Source of the DNA: an uncultured Enterocloster sp.
GTDB lineage: Bacteria > Bacillota > Clostridia > Lachnospirales > Lachnospiraceae
DNA length: 53,677 nt
Direction of reading: 5' to 3'
NCBI GenBank assembly: GCA_944384065.1
Contig: CALWRY010000010.1
Coordinates: 1 to 53,677, forward strand
The notes below the pieces were generated by a model. That model had not been told where the DNA came from. It was given only the letters and a program-made list of their open reading frames with translations, and did no database searches. Positions 39,753 through 47,639 of the stretch are shown in pieces. The position numbers and the translations under genes were made by a program. Each line of letters begins with the position of its first letter. Position 1 is the first letter of the stretch.

Positions 39753-41261
39753 ATGGTGGCAAAGTACCAGTGCAGATTTTGCGGATCTATCTACGATGAG
39801 GAGAAGGAAGGGATTCCGGTAAGCCGGCTTGCGGTATGTCCGGTCTGCCGGGTCTCTGTGAAGCGCATGACGCTGGTGGAAGAGGATGGGAATTTCGGGG
39901 AAGGCCGGACAGGGGAAAGCGCCGGGCTGGGCGATGGCGCCGGAGGGGATTCCGGCGCGGCCGTGGATTCCGGATCAGGTCTGGGGGCGGCCGTGGATTC
40001 CGGAGCGGCTCAGAGCGGCGCTTCCCGGTCTGCGGGCCGCCTGGACTACGACCCGGAGTTCGCCCGCATAGGAACCGGGGACCGGTATATGGACGAGATA
40101 CACCAGATGGCGGTGACAGGCGCCTCCATCATTGACGCGATGGGGACCCGGATGTCTATGCCGGGATGGGATGATATCTTGTTTTTGGGCGCCCAGCTTG
40201 ACCCCATGCCTCTGGACGAGCACGCGCCGGTGTCCGCCAGGACAGTGATTGGAAAGAAGGCAGCAAAGCCTATGGTTCTGGAGAACCCGGTCTATATCTC
40301 CCACATGTCCTTTGGCGCCTTGTCACGGGAGACAAAGATTGCCCTGGCAAGAGGGAGCGCCATGGCGAAGACCGCCATGTGCTCCGGCGAGGGCGGGATC
40401 CTGCCCGAGGAGCGCGCGGCGGCCTACCGGTACATATTTGAATATGTGCCCAACCTGTACAGTGTGACGGATGAAAATCTGCGGCAGGCAGACGCCATTG
40501 AGATTAAGATTGGGCAGGGAACCAAGCCGGGCATGGGCGGCCATCTGCCGGGGGCCAAGGTTACGCCGGAGATTGCCGCTGTCCGGGGAAAGCCAGTGGG
40601 CCAGGATGTGATCAGCCCCTCCCGTTTTCCGGGACTCAATTCCAGAGAGGACCTAAAGGCTATGGTGGCCCGGCTTAAGGAGCGCTCCGAGGGCCGCCCC
40701 GTAGGCGTCAAGATTGCGGCGGGACGGATAGAGAGGGATCTGGCGTTCTGCCTGTACGCGGATCCGGACTTTATCACCATCGACGGCCGGGGCGGGGCCA
40801 CGGGGGCCAGCCCCAAGCTGATCCGCGACGCCACGAGCGTGCCCACGGTTTATGCACTGCACAGGGCACGGAAGTTTTTGGACGCGGCGGGCAGCCAGGC
40901 AGACCTGGTGATCACCGGAGGGCTCCGTGTATCCTCGGATTTTGCCAAGGCGCTGGCCATGGGCGCGGACGCAGTGGCTGTCGCCTCCTCGGCTCTGATT
41001 GCGGCAGCCTGCCAGCAGTACCGGATCTGCGGCACCGGCATGTGCCCGGTAGGAGTGGCCACGCAGGATCCGGGGCTCCGCGCGCGCTTCCCGGAGGAGG
41101 CCGCAGCCAGGCGGGTCGCGAATTTCCTGAATGTATCCCTGGAGGAGATAAAAACCTTTGCCAGGATAACCGGACACGAGGATGTGCATGAGATGTGTGT
41201 GGACGACCTGTGCACGGTGAGCCGGGAAATTTCCGAGTACACGGATATCGCCCACGCATGA
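39753..41261 (+). CDS. Rubredoxin-like domain fused to FMN glutamate synthase domain
   Basis: A 502-aa protein. The N-terminus is a rubredoxin-like metal site, Cys 7, 10, 29, 32 (CRFC ... CPVC). A Gly/Ala/Ser/Asp-rich linker (about 50-95) contains a repeated GAAVDSGSGL/GAAVDSGAA. The rest is a glutamate-synthase FMN barrel (GltB central domain): SHMSFGALSRETKIALARG, IKIGQGTKPGMGGHLPG, VGVKIAAG, ITIDGRGGATGASP and CGTGMCPVGVATQ for the [3Fe-4S] site. The glutaminase domain and the C-terminal beta-helix are missing, so it is the short archaeal-type form. Its partner could be the GltD-like protein at 49332. Ammonia or other substrate use is not settled. Confidence 0.9.
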   Translation: MVAKYQCRFCGSIYDEEKEGIPVSRLAVCPVCRVSVKRMTLVEEDGNFGEGRTGESAGLGDGAGGDSGAAVDSGSGLGAAVDSGAAQSGASRSAGRLDYDPEFARIGTGDRYMDEIHQMAVTGASIIDAMGTRMSMPGWDDILFLGAQLDPMPLDEHAPVSARTVIGKKAAKPMVLENPVYISHMSFGALSRETKIALARGSAMAKTAMCSGEGGILPEERAAAYRYIFEYVPNLYSVTDENLRQADAIEIKIGQGTKPGMGGHLPGAKVTPEIAAVRGKPVGQDVISPSRFPGLNSREDLKAMVARLKERSEGRPVGVKIAAGRIERDLAFCLYADPDFITIDGRGGATGASPKLIRDATSVPTVYALHRARKFLDAAGSQADLVITGGLRVSSDFAKALAMGADAVAVASSALIAAACQQYRICGTGMCPVGVATQDPGLRARFPEEAAARRVANFLNVSLEEIKTFARITGHEDVHEMCVDDLCTVSREISEYTDIAHA

Positions 41262-41283
41262 CGGAACGGATCGAAAAGGAGGG

Positions 41284-41312
41284 GAAAGCGGCCGTCTTGG
41301 CCGCTTTCTTAC
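41284..41312 (+). terminator. Terminator of the glutamate synthase gene
   Basis: GAAAGCGGCC (41284-41293) pairs perfectly with GGCCGCTTTC (41299-41308), loop GTCTT, then TTACT. A short GCCGCC/GGCGGC palindrome follows at about 41323-41339, and AATGCACCCGCC/GATGCACCCGCC recur 34 bp apart between here and the next gene. Confidence 0.65.
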
Positions 41313-41417
41313 TCTGAAAATCCGCCGCCGGCAGGCGGCATACATTCAGGGATGCCAAATGCACCCGCCAGATTTTTGCGGTTTGGAGATGCACCCGCCT
41401 GCCGGGCGCATGCAGGT

Positions 41418-42062
41418 TTAGTTCCGGGTCACCGGGACGAAATCATCCCAGCCCCAAGCCTGGAGAACACCGGGGGCTGAGAAGAAAATGGAGCTCTTCT
41501 CCTCGGCGCTCACCAGCTCAAAGGAGGTCCATCCGTTGAGGCCGGCTCCAAAATAGGTGTAGACCGCAGAGTAGCCGGACAGGGGATCGCTGTAGGTAAT
41601 GGCGTTGGATGCCGGGTCGTAAGTCAGAGTTACCGGGTGGTAGGAGAGGGAGCCATTCGCATCGTAATAGGGAACGCTGTACACGCCGCTGTAGTCGTCG
41701 GAATAGGAGACAGCCTGGGTACCCTGCGAGGTGTTGACAGCGCTTTGGGATGTATCTGCGGCGTTTTGGGTCTGTACCACGCCGTTTACCGTCCATGCGC
41801 CGTTTCCGTCTACTGTGTAGCCGTCCGGCGTGACGGCAGCGGCCATCATGTAACCGTTTCCGTCAAAATAGTAGCACTCGGCAACGCCGTCTCCATTTCC
41901 ATCCAGCCACTGCCAGGTATTTGCCGGATAGGATCCGTCGTCGTTCTGCCACCACCAGCCGGAAGCATCGGACTGCCACTGGCCTGCGAATGCGGCGGCG
42001 CTCATAAATACGGAAAAAATCATGGATACTGCTGCTGTGAATAAAGCTTTCTTTTTCATCAT
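41418..42062 (-). CDS. Small secreted cell-wall-binding-repeat protein
   Basis: A 214-aa exported protein. The signal peptide ends AAAFA-GQW. The N-terminal part is a compact choline-binding-type module (WQSDASGWWWQNDDGSYPAN, WQWLDGNGDGVAECYYF, YTVDGNGAWTVNG). The C-terminal half (about 105-214) holds an S/Q/T-rich linker and a predicted beta domain (YHPVTLTYDPASNAITYSD, FELVSAEEKSSIFF). It is a distant relative of the protein at 5062 only in the repeat module. GGAGAT precedes the ATG. The partner polymer is unknown. Confidence 0.8.
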   Translation of the reverse strand: MMKKKALFTAAVSMIFSVFMSAAAFAGQWQSDASGWWWQNDDGSYPANTWQWLDGNGDGVAECYYFDGNGYMMAAAVTPDGYTVDGNGAWTVNGVVQTQNAADTSQSAVNTSQGTQAVSYSDDYSGVYSVPYYDANGSLSYHPVTLTYDPASNAITYSDPLSGYSAVYTYFGAGLNGWTSFELVSAEEKSSIFFSAPGVLQAWGWDDFVPVTRN

Positions 42063-42297
42063 TCAAATCTCCTTTTTTGATTTCAGTATACTCGGATTTG
42101 CGAGCACAGTCAATAGAAACAAGAACGGCATGAACCGCTTTCGCTGTTGGGCAGCCCTCTGCCCGCTGTGAACTTCATTCCCTCCTTTCCTGCCGGCTTT
42201 GTTTTCTACTTTTTATATTGGAGGGAGAAGAGGAGTTTTTTGTGTTTTTTACGCTGATATTTAAAAATAACGAATTGATCTACGGGGAGAATGCTAT

Positions 42298-42564
42298 ATG
42301 AGAATCCTTGAAGAATTCTGGTATGGCAATATTGAGCCAACAGAGTATGACACATCCTCTTATAAAGAGAACAAGAAACTGCTGGAGCTAATTTGCAGGA
42401 ATGAAGAAAAGCTCCAAGCTACCATGACAGACGAACAGAAGAAACTATTCTCTCGGTACACAGACGCTATTCGTGAGCACCAAATGACAACAGATTGCCT
42501 GATATTCCAGAATGGTTTCAAGCTGGGCGCCAGGATGATGTTGGAGGTCATGGAAGAATACTAA
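42298..42564 (+). CDS. DUF6809-type small protein, island copy
   Basis: An 88-aa helical protein, paralogous to 23307-23606: ILEEFWYGNIEPTEY, DCLIFQNGFKLGARMMLEV. It is AT-rich with codon use like the adjacent RM genes, so it was probably carried with the island. GGGGAG lies 9 nt before the ATG. It is convergent with the specificity subunit gene across a shared stem-loop. No function is known. Confidence 0.7.
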   Translation: MRILEEFWYGNIEPTEYDTSSYKENKKLLELICRNEEKLQATMTDEQKKLFSRYTDAIREHQMTTDCLIFQNGFKLGARMMLEVMEEY

Positions 42565-42568
42565 TAAC

Positions 42569-42609
42569 GACAATCAGCCGGGCAGTGGTTAGCTGCTCGG
42601 CTGATTGTC
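42569..42609. terminator. Stem-loop between convergent genes
   Basis: A 17-bp stem (GACAATCAGCCGGGCAG and its complement at 42593-42609) with one G-T pair and a 7-nt loop. It lies between the two stop codons and can serve both; the flanking T-content is low. Confidence 0.6.
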
Positions 42610-43977
42610 TTAAATACTTAGGTCAATAGAGGGATTTGTAAATGATTCCTCAACAACTGCTTTGATTTTAGCAATTTTAATATACGCATCACGTTTTTTG
42701 TCAAACGCTCGTTCAAGAGAATCAATGTATTTGACCTTTACATCATCCGTTATTTCTGGAATTGCAAATGCTTCAAAAAAATCGGCTCTAAGGTGAAGCA
42801 TAGTTGAAGCAATAACAAACCATTTCTTAAAATATGACTCACCATATTTACTGGCAAGAAGCAAAAATACCCAATATCTTTCATCAGTATTTCGTGGTCT
42901 ATACTTTACAAGACCACTTGAAATAATTACCTTATTATCCTCTTGGATAATAGCTACTTCACCTGGTTTTCCATCCTTAGCAAAGATTATATCTCCGCAT
43001 TTAATGTCTTGCTCCAGTTGAGATAAAAAAGATTCTGGGCAATAACAATCAGGCTCATAATCCACATCAAAGTTGATAATATCACTTGTCTTTATGAAAG
43101 GAATGCCTTCTTCCAAGTAATTGGCACTTCCAACCTCGTCACCCTTACTAAGATTTTCTGAATCCAATCCAATAGTATTGATTCCATCATTAAGCGTAGC
43201 GATAGTTTCCTCAACATCAGGACGATAGAAATTCGGCATCAGCATTCGCTTATCAAATGAACCTGGCTTTACCACAAATCCAAACTGAGCTTCATCTTTG
43301 AAAGAGAAATGATAATCTTTGTTGAATTCCGAAATAATCTCCTGAATACGAAGTACAGCATAATAATAACTGTCGAGTGCATCTATATATTCCTGCATCA
43401 AGGCATCATATTTACTATCGTATTTCATAACTTTTAGATTAGCAATTTTTCCTTGATTCATGAATTTCTGCTTTGTAATAGAATATGTTCCCCGTACCTG
43501 TATTCTGTTAATTTGAGAATTAAGGTAAATTGTCAAAAATGCAGCTTCTTTTGGCGATGCTGTGCGTAACACAACACTATTCTGACTCATATTCATTTCT
43601 GCAATAGTTGGAGGACACATTGCAGCTTTACCCATAAATTTGCCAGTCATAGTGTAAATGATATCATAAGGATGGGTAATTGATCGTTTGATAGTTTTGT
43701 TATGAAACCCTTCATCGATCAACTGTAAATCATTTACATTTATATAATGCCTTGAAACCGCTGAAGTTTTGATAAAAGGTACTCCATGATCCTTGTAGAA
43801 GAAATATGCCGGCGGAGTAGAACCACCCTTTATATCTCCAACTATATACTGGGACATCGTTGGACAAGTTGACATTCCTTTTTTTACAAACAGATACTTT
43901 GGAATATAATTTCTCGGATAAAACGATCCTGCTGACAATTTTATGGGGTTAGTTATAAATATTTCGAGTTTTGACAT
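42610..43977 (-). CDS. DNA specificity subunit (HsdS/BcgIB-like)
   Basis: A 455-aa protein with two target-recognition halves. The first contains TMSQYIVGDIKGGSTPPAY and GVPFIKTSAVSRHYINVNDL. The second repeats the layout with EGIPFIKTSDIINFDVDY and GDIIFAKDGKPGEVAII. The regions between (about 190-230 and 425-455) are helical spacers. The start overlaps the end of the methylase gene by 29 nt, so translation is coupled. It should set the recognition sequence of the nuclease-methylase. The recognition site cannot be predicted. Confidence 0.9.
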   Translation of the reverse strand: MSKLEIFITNPIKLSAGSFYPRNYIPKYLFVKKGMSTCPTMSQYIVGDIKGGSTPPAYFFYKDHGVPFIKTSAVSRHYINVNDLQLIDEGFHNKTIKRSITHPYDIIYTMTGKFMGKAAMCPPTIAEMNMSQNSVVLRTASPKEAAFLTIYLNSQINRIQVRGTYSITKQKFMNQGKIANLKVMKYDSKYDALMQEYIDALDSYYYAVLRIQEIISEFNKDYHFSFKDEAQFGFVVKPGSFDKRMLMPNFYRPDVEETIATLNDGINTIGLDSENLSKGDEVGSANYLEEGIPFIKTSDIINFDVDYEPDCYCPESFLSQLEQDIKCGDIIFAKDGKPGEVAIIQEDNKVIISSGLVKYRPRNTDERYWVFLLLASKYGESYFKKWFVIASTMLHLRADFFEAFAIPEITDDVKVKYIDSLERAFDKKRDAYIKIAKIKAVVEESFTNPSIDLSI

Positions 43978-45763
43978 GCTCCACTAACCTCCTTGTGATT
44001 TCAACAAAATCATTATCCATCACAGCGTTCCCATCAACAATTACAGGGTCTCCGTTTTCATCTCGTACATAAATTTCTTTTCCCCTTCTATCATGACCAC
44101 ATGTTTTAGCAATCGCCATAAATGTATCAAAAGTCTGAGGAAGTCCCTCTCTTTTCTTCTTTTTCAAAATGAGAAGAGATGTTTTTGTATCGGTAGATGG
44201 TAAAAAGGATTCAACAGGGCAGTCTATAATGGCGACAATATCAGCATTATTAAGAATATATTGACGCACGTATTCCAATCCGTTATTTCCTAAAATTCCA
44301 TCAGGAAGAACTATGGCCATACGACCACCTGGTTTTAACAAATCCAAGCAACGTTCAATAAAGAGAATATCTGGGGTTCTGCTTTCATCAACTTTCTTAG
44401 TTTCAATCCAAGTACCATCTTCTCCTTTTTCCCACTTATGACCAAGATGATAGTGCTCTAAGATTTTCTTATCATCAATCACGCATTTTTTACCAAAAGG
44501 CGGATTGGTCATTATAATATCAATTTTACCCTTAGCAATTTTATTGGTGATTTTATTCGGCCATTGTTCAAACGGTGTTAGTGAGTCATAATGGAAAATA
44601 CCTGTATGCCCATCATCATTAAGCACCATATTCATTTTTGCTACTCGTGACAAATCAGGATTAAAGTCAATGCCACGAATATACTTATCTGCATACTCTC
44701 TAAATAATCCAACGACATTCAACGTTGGACGTTTTTTATGCAGATCTTCATATTGTTGGCGGATATTTTTTAGCGCCATAACCAAGAAACCGCCAGAGCC
44801 ACAGGCAGGATCGCATACCGTTTCATCTATTTTAGGCATTATAGCTTCAGTGGCCATAAAAACAATTTCTCTTGGGGTGAAGAACTCGCCATGTTCACCA
44901 CGAAGATTTGCGCCTACAAATGTTTCGAATGCAACACCCTTAATGTCCACATTCGTGTCCAATAGAGAATACTTTTGCAATTCTGCAATCGCAAAGCAAA
45001 GACATCTGTCATTTAATTGAATTTCATCATTTGCTTCAAAAATGTTATCCTCTTGAAAACGAAGTTTGACTTTTGCAAACAATTTATCAATACGTTCTCG
45101 AACATTGCTGAGACCGTTTTGTGTCTTTTGCTCTGCAGGAGTAACATAAAATTCACATTTTTCAGTAAACAAATCCTTCTCGTCTTCAATTTTACAAAAG
45201 AGAATTTTAAGTATTTCCGAAAAACGCTTGTCCTGAGTTAATCCTTGATTACTAAAAAAGTAATTATTACAACGCTTAAAAACGCCTTTTAAGTCTGTGC
45301 ATTTTACCAAATCAGACTTATTATACTTACCGATTGAATCGACACTTTCTTTATATTTAGGAATATCAGGAAGTTCAGTATAGCGATTAGGACGAGCAGC
45401 ATCTTTATAATAGAATAAAATGCCATCGCCATTTGTCCACGTACCAAAACTGGCAGTAGTCGCAGACATATAGCTCCACAGCTGATCCACGCCCTCTTTT
45501 TCATCTTTTTTCTTTGTTTCGACAATCCAATAAATATTGTCTTGGGACTTTTCTTCATCATTAAAAACAACGATGTCACATCTTTTATCTGTTGAGCCTA
45601 CCTTGATGGGATACTCAACATCAATACGGCTCTTTGGATATTTATATACATCCAAAAGAATGCGGCAATATTCCTGACGTACGTATTCTTCCGGTGTTTC
45701 TTTTCTCATTTTTCCGGTAATCAAACACTTGATTTTACCTTCATCTACAATAATTTCTTGCAT
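43949..45763 (-). CDS. Fused restriction nuclease-adenine methylase (type IIB/I-like RM)
   Basis: A 604-aa protein. The N-terminus (about 1-120) resembles HSDR_N: YRICDIV-like D in KRCDIVVF and the E-x-K of WIVETKKK give a PD-(D/E)XK site. After a helical region, a type I N6-adenine methylase follows: GEFFTPREIVFMATEAI, the SAM motif DPACGSGGFLVMAL and the catalytic motif TNPPFG (MTNPPFGKK). The fold ends with RTPDILFIERCLDLLKPGGR. There is no helicase translocase anywhere nearby. Nuclease plus methylase in one chain with a separate specificity subunit is the BcgI (type IIB) arrangement. It follows the XRE gene by 3 nt and uses GGAGAG. Confidence 0.92.
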   Translation of the reverse strand: MQEIIVDEGKIKCLITGKMRKETPEEYVRQEYCRILLDVYKYPKSRIDVEYPIKVGSTDKRCDIVVFNDEEKSQDNIYWIVETKKKDEKEGVDQLWSYMSATTASFGTWTNGDGILFYYKDAARPNRYTELPDIPKYKESVDSIGKYNKSDLVKCTDLKGVFKRCNNYFFSNQGLTQDKRFSEILKILFCKIEDEKDLFTEKCEFYVTPAEQKTQNGLSNVRERIDKLFAKVKLRFQEDNIFEANDEIQLNDRCLCFAIAELQKYSLLDTNVDIKGVAFETFVGANLRGEHGEFFTPREIVFMATEAIMPKIDETVCDPACGSGGFLVMALKNIRQQYEDLHKKRPTLNVVGLFREYADKYIRGIDFNPDLSRVAKMNMVLNDDGHTGIFHYDSLTPFEQWPNKITNKIAKGKIDIIMTNPPFGKKCVIDDKKILEHYHLGHKWEKGEDGTWIETKKVDESRTPDILFIERCLDLLKPGGRMAIVLPDGILGNNGLEYVRQYILNNADIVAIIDCPVESFLPSTDTKTSLLILKKKKREGLPQTFDTFMAIAKTCGHDRRGKEIYVRDENGDPVIVDGNAVMDNDFVEITRRLVEHVKTRNIYN

Positions 45764-45766
45764 GAT

Positions 45767-45985
45767 TTAGCTCTCCTTAATATTATCAGGGATAAAGTAC
45801 AGCACTTCACCAACTTCACAGTTTAGCGCAAAACATATTTTCTCTATGCTTTCCAGCGAAACATACTCGTTTTTCTTTAGGCGAGTTATAATATTTGCAC
45901 TAACACCAGCCATATCTTTTAATTGAGTATTAGAAATCTTTTTGTCGATCATCAAGTGAAATAATCTATCATAAGAAACTGCCAT
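45767..45985 (-). CDS. XRE-family regulator of the RM operon
   Basis: A 72-aa helix-turn-helix protein: ISNTQLKDMAGVSANIITRLKKN (helices 2 and 3) and VSLESIEKICFALNCEVGEVLYF. It is the size and style of YozG-like and controller regulators. The start at 45985 follows GGAGGT; the frame extends seven codons upstream without a site. It is first in the RM operon. A perfect 16-bp dyad fills the spacer of its promoter, so autorepression is likely, giving the delayed nuclease expression needed for safe entry into a new host. That role is inferred. Confidence 0.88.
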   Translation of the reverse strand: MAVSYDRLFHLMIDKKISNTQLKDMAGVSANIITRLKKNEYVSLESIEKICFALNCEVGEVLYFIPDNIKES

Positions 45986-46017
45986 GCCGCACCTCCAACC
46001 ATTCACTGTTTCTGTTT

Positions 46018-46046
46018 ATATTATCACGAAATCGTGATTATTTCAA
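46018..46046 (-). promoter_or_regulatory. Promoter of the RM operon
   Basis: On the minus strand: TTGAAA (46046-46041), a 17-nt spacer, TAATAT (46023-46018), about 33 nt before the ATG. Confidence 0.7.
46023..46038. promoter_or_regulatory. Operator dyad in the RM promoter spacer
   Basis: ATCACGAAATCGTGAT: arms ATCACGA and TCGTGAT are exact reverse complements. It occupies the -35/-10 spacer, so binding would exclude RNA polymerase. The likely ligand is the XRE protein of the same operon. Confidence 0.65.
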
Positions 46047-46065
46047 GCCTTTTTACGCAATAATT

Positions 46066-46092
46066 ACCCCCTCGAATTTATCGAAGGGGTAT
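46066..46092. terminator. Stem-loop between the RM operon and the relaxase remnant
   Basis: TACCCC-C-TCGA pairs with TCGA-A-GGGGTA around ATTTA, with a C-A mismatch. On the plus strand it is followed by TATTTTAT; the minus-strand relaxase remnant ends just to its right. Confidence 0.55.
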
Positions 46093-46102
46093 ATTTTATC
46101 CA

Positions 46103-46648
46103 TTAGCTTCTCTCTCTTGTCTTTCCTTTGTGTTTAGCAAAATACGACCACAGATTATTGCGGGAAATCACATCCTCGTAGGTGCGAATCCTTTTACGAA
46201 GCCGATCATTTTCCTGCTCCAGATCCGCTGTGCGGAGCTGACCACGGACGGACTTGTATTGTGCCAATTCTTCCTTAACCGCTGTAAGCTCTGCCACCAA
46301 CGATTCGATTTTGGCTTTCATATCCGCAATGGTTTTCTTAGCTTCTCGCAAAAGCTTTTTCAGCTTTCATTCCTGCTTTTCCTGCACTACATATTTCTGT
46401 GCTGCTGTCACCAGCGTCTGATAGTCCTCACGTTCTACAGCCACTTTGGATGTCAGAGGCAGGGGTTTAGCTTCTATTTGCTCCACAGCCTTGATAGAAA
46501 CCTGTTGCTGCTGAACACGCTCGATGGTTTGCTCCAGTTCGGCAAGCTCCTCTTTGCGTTTCTCCCTCTTAAATTCCAGAACGCTCAAATGCTCCTTGTG
46601 TTCACCTTTCTGCTCCCATTCGATACCAGGAAAAGCGTCTGAAACCTT
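46103..46648 (-). pseudogene. Mob/MobA-type relaxase, C-terminal remnant with in-frame stop
   Basis: A 3' fragment of a plasmid/ICE mobilisation relaxase: FPGIEWEQKGEHKEHLSVLE, then a coiled-coil tail (LEQTIERVQQQQ, LVAELTAVKEELAQYK) ending NNLWSYFAKHKGKT. Upstream of the fragment the frame runs into a stop and the catalytic histidine domain is absent. Inside it, at 46367-46369, a TGA interrupts KQE-KLKKLLREAKK with no change of frame, so this is a nonsense mutation, not a frameshift. It is the mark of an integrative or mobilisable element. It abuts the 5'-truncated integrase. Confidence 0.8.
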
Positions 46649-47496
46649 CTACCGTAGCCAACAAGCGCTTTCTGATTGATTTGAAAATCATTCCGTACTT
46701 TGGAAAGTTCCCTCTGGATGCTATCAAACCAACCGATATTCGCAGATGGCAAAACGAACTCACCAATTACCGTGATGAAAATGGGAAGCCTTACTCTCAA
46801 ACCTATCTTAAAACCATCAACAATCAAATCACAGCCATTTTCAACTATGCCGTTAAATATTACGGCTTAAAAGAAAATCCCTGCCATAAGGCAGGGGGAA
46901 TGGGCAAGAAGAATGCCGATGAAATGCTGTTCTGGACAAAAGATGAGTTTGCGGCTTTTATTAGTGCCTTAAAAGGCCACCCTGTCTCTTATACTATGTT
47001 CATGACACTGTACTACACCGGCATGAGAGAAGGCGAACTGTTGGCATTAACTCCGTCAGATATTGATTTTGACAAAGGCACATTGATCATTAACAAAAGC
47101 TATCAGCGCCTGAGCGGAAAAGACATTGTATCTTCACCCAAAACACCAAAAAGCAATCGTGTTGTCACGATTCCGGAAATTTTGAAAGCTACACTCCGCA
47201 GCTACATGGATAAATGCTATGGATTGCAGCCTGATGACCGCCTGTTCCCATACACCAAAAGTTATCTCTATCATGAGATGGAATACGGGATCAAGGAGTC
47301 CGGCGTGAAAAGGATTCGTGTACACGATATTCGTCACAGCCACGCCAGTCTGTTGGTGGAGATGGGGTTCTCACCTTTGCTGATTGCGGAACGTCTGGGA
47401 CATGAGCGAGTACAGACGACAATGGATACATACAGTCACCTGTACCCGAACAAGCAAGTCGAGGTAGCCAATCAGCTGGACAGTTTAGCCATCTAA
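46621..47496 (+). pseudogene. Tyrosine recombinase (ICE integrase), 5'-truncated
   Basis: About 290 codons of a Tn916/ICE-type integrase. The core-binding domain starts at EKRLKPSTVANKRFLIDLK and the catalytic domain is complete: GMREGELLALTPSDIDF (first Arg), HDIRHSHASLLVEMG (His and Arg) and LGHERVQTTMDTYSHLY (His and the nucleophilic Tyr in DTYSH). The N-terminal arm-binding domain and true start codon are missing. Only a TTG at 46681 could begin an internal product. The coding begins where the relaxase remnant ends, so a deletion joined the two. It lies next to the 3' end of a guaA-type gene, a known integration target. Confidence 0.8.
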
Positions 47497-47558
47497 TCTC
47501 TCTGGCTACAAAAAATCAGCCTGATGTAGCCATTTTGTAGCCAGTAAAAAGCAAGAAT

Positions 47559-47592
47559 CCCGGAAAACCCTGTAATATCAAGGCTTTCTGGG
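47559..47592 (+). terminator. Hairpin after the integrase
   Basis: CCCGGAAAACC (about 47559-47569) pairs with GGCTTTCTGGG (47582-47592) with mismatches. No T-run follows, only ACTCAATAATC. Confidence 0.4.
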
Positions 47593-47639
47593 ACTCAATA
47601 ATCGTTAATTTATTATTCCCACTCAATCGTCCCAGTAGG
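47593..47639. other. Candidate attachment site at the end of the GMP synthase gene
   Basis: ACTCAATAATCG (47593-47604) and ACTCAATCG (47631-47639) form a short direct repeat between the integrase and the GMP synthase; the second lies within the last codons of that gene. The 3' end of guaA is a known target of genomic islands. I found no second copy of the long sequence at the far end of the island, so the boundaries are not proven. Confidence 0.35.

Noticed and set aside
46352-46369. Frameshift in the relaxase remnant
   Set aside because: The frame is the same on both sides; the break is an in-frame TGA.
46130-46642. A 170-codon plus-strand frame with hydrophobic runs
   Set aside because: Antisense to the Mob relaxase remnant; F/L-rich translation is the mirror of its Glu/Lys/Gln-rich coiled coil.
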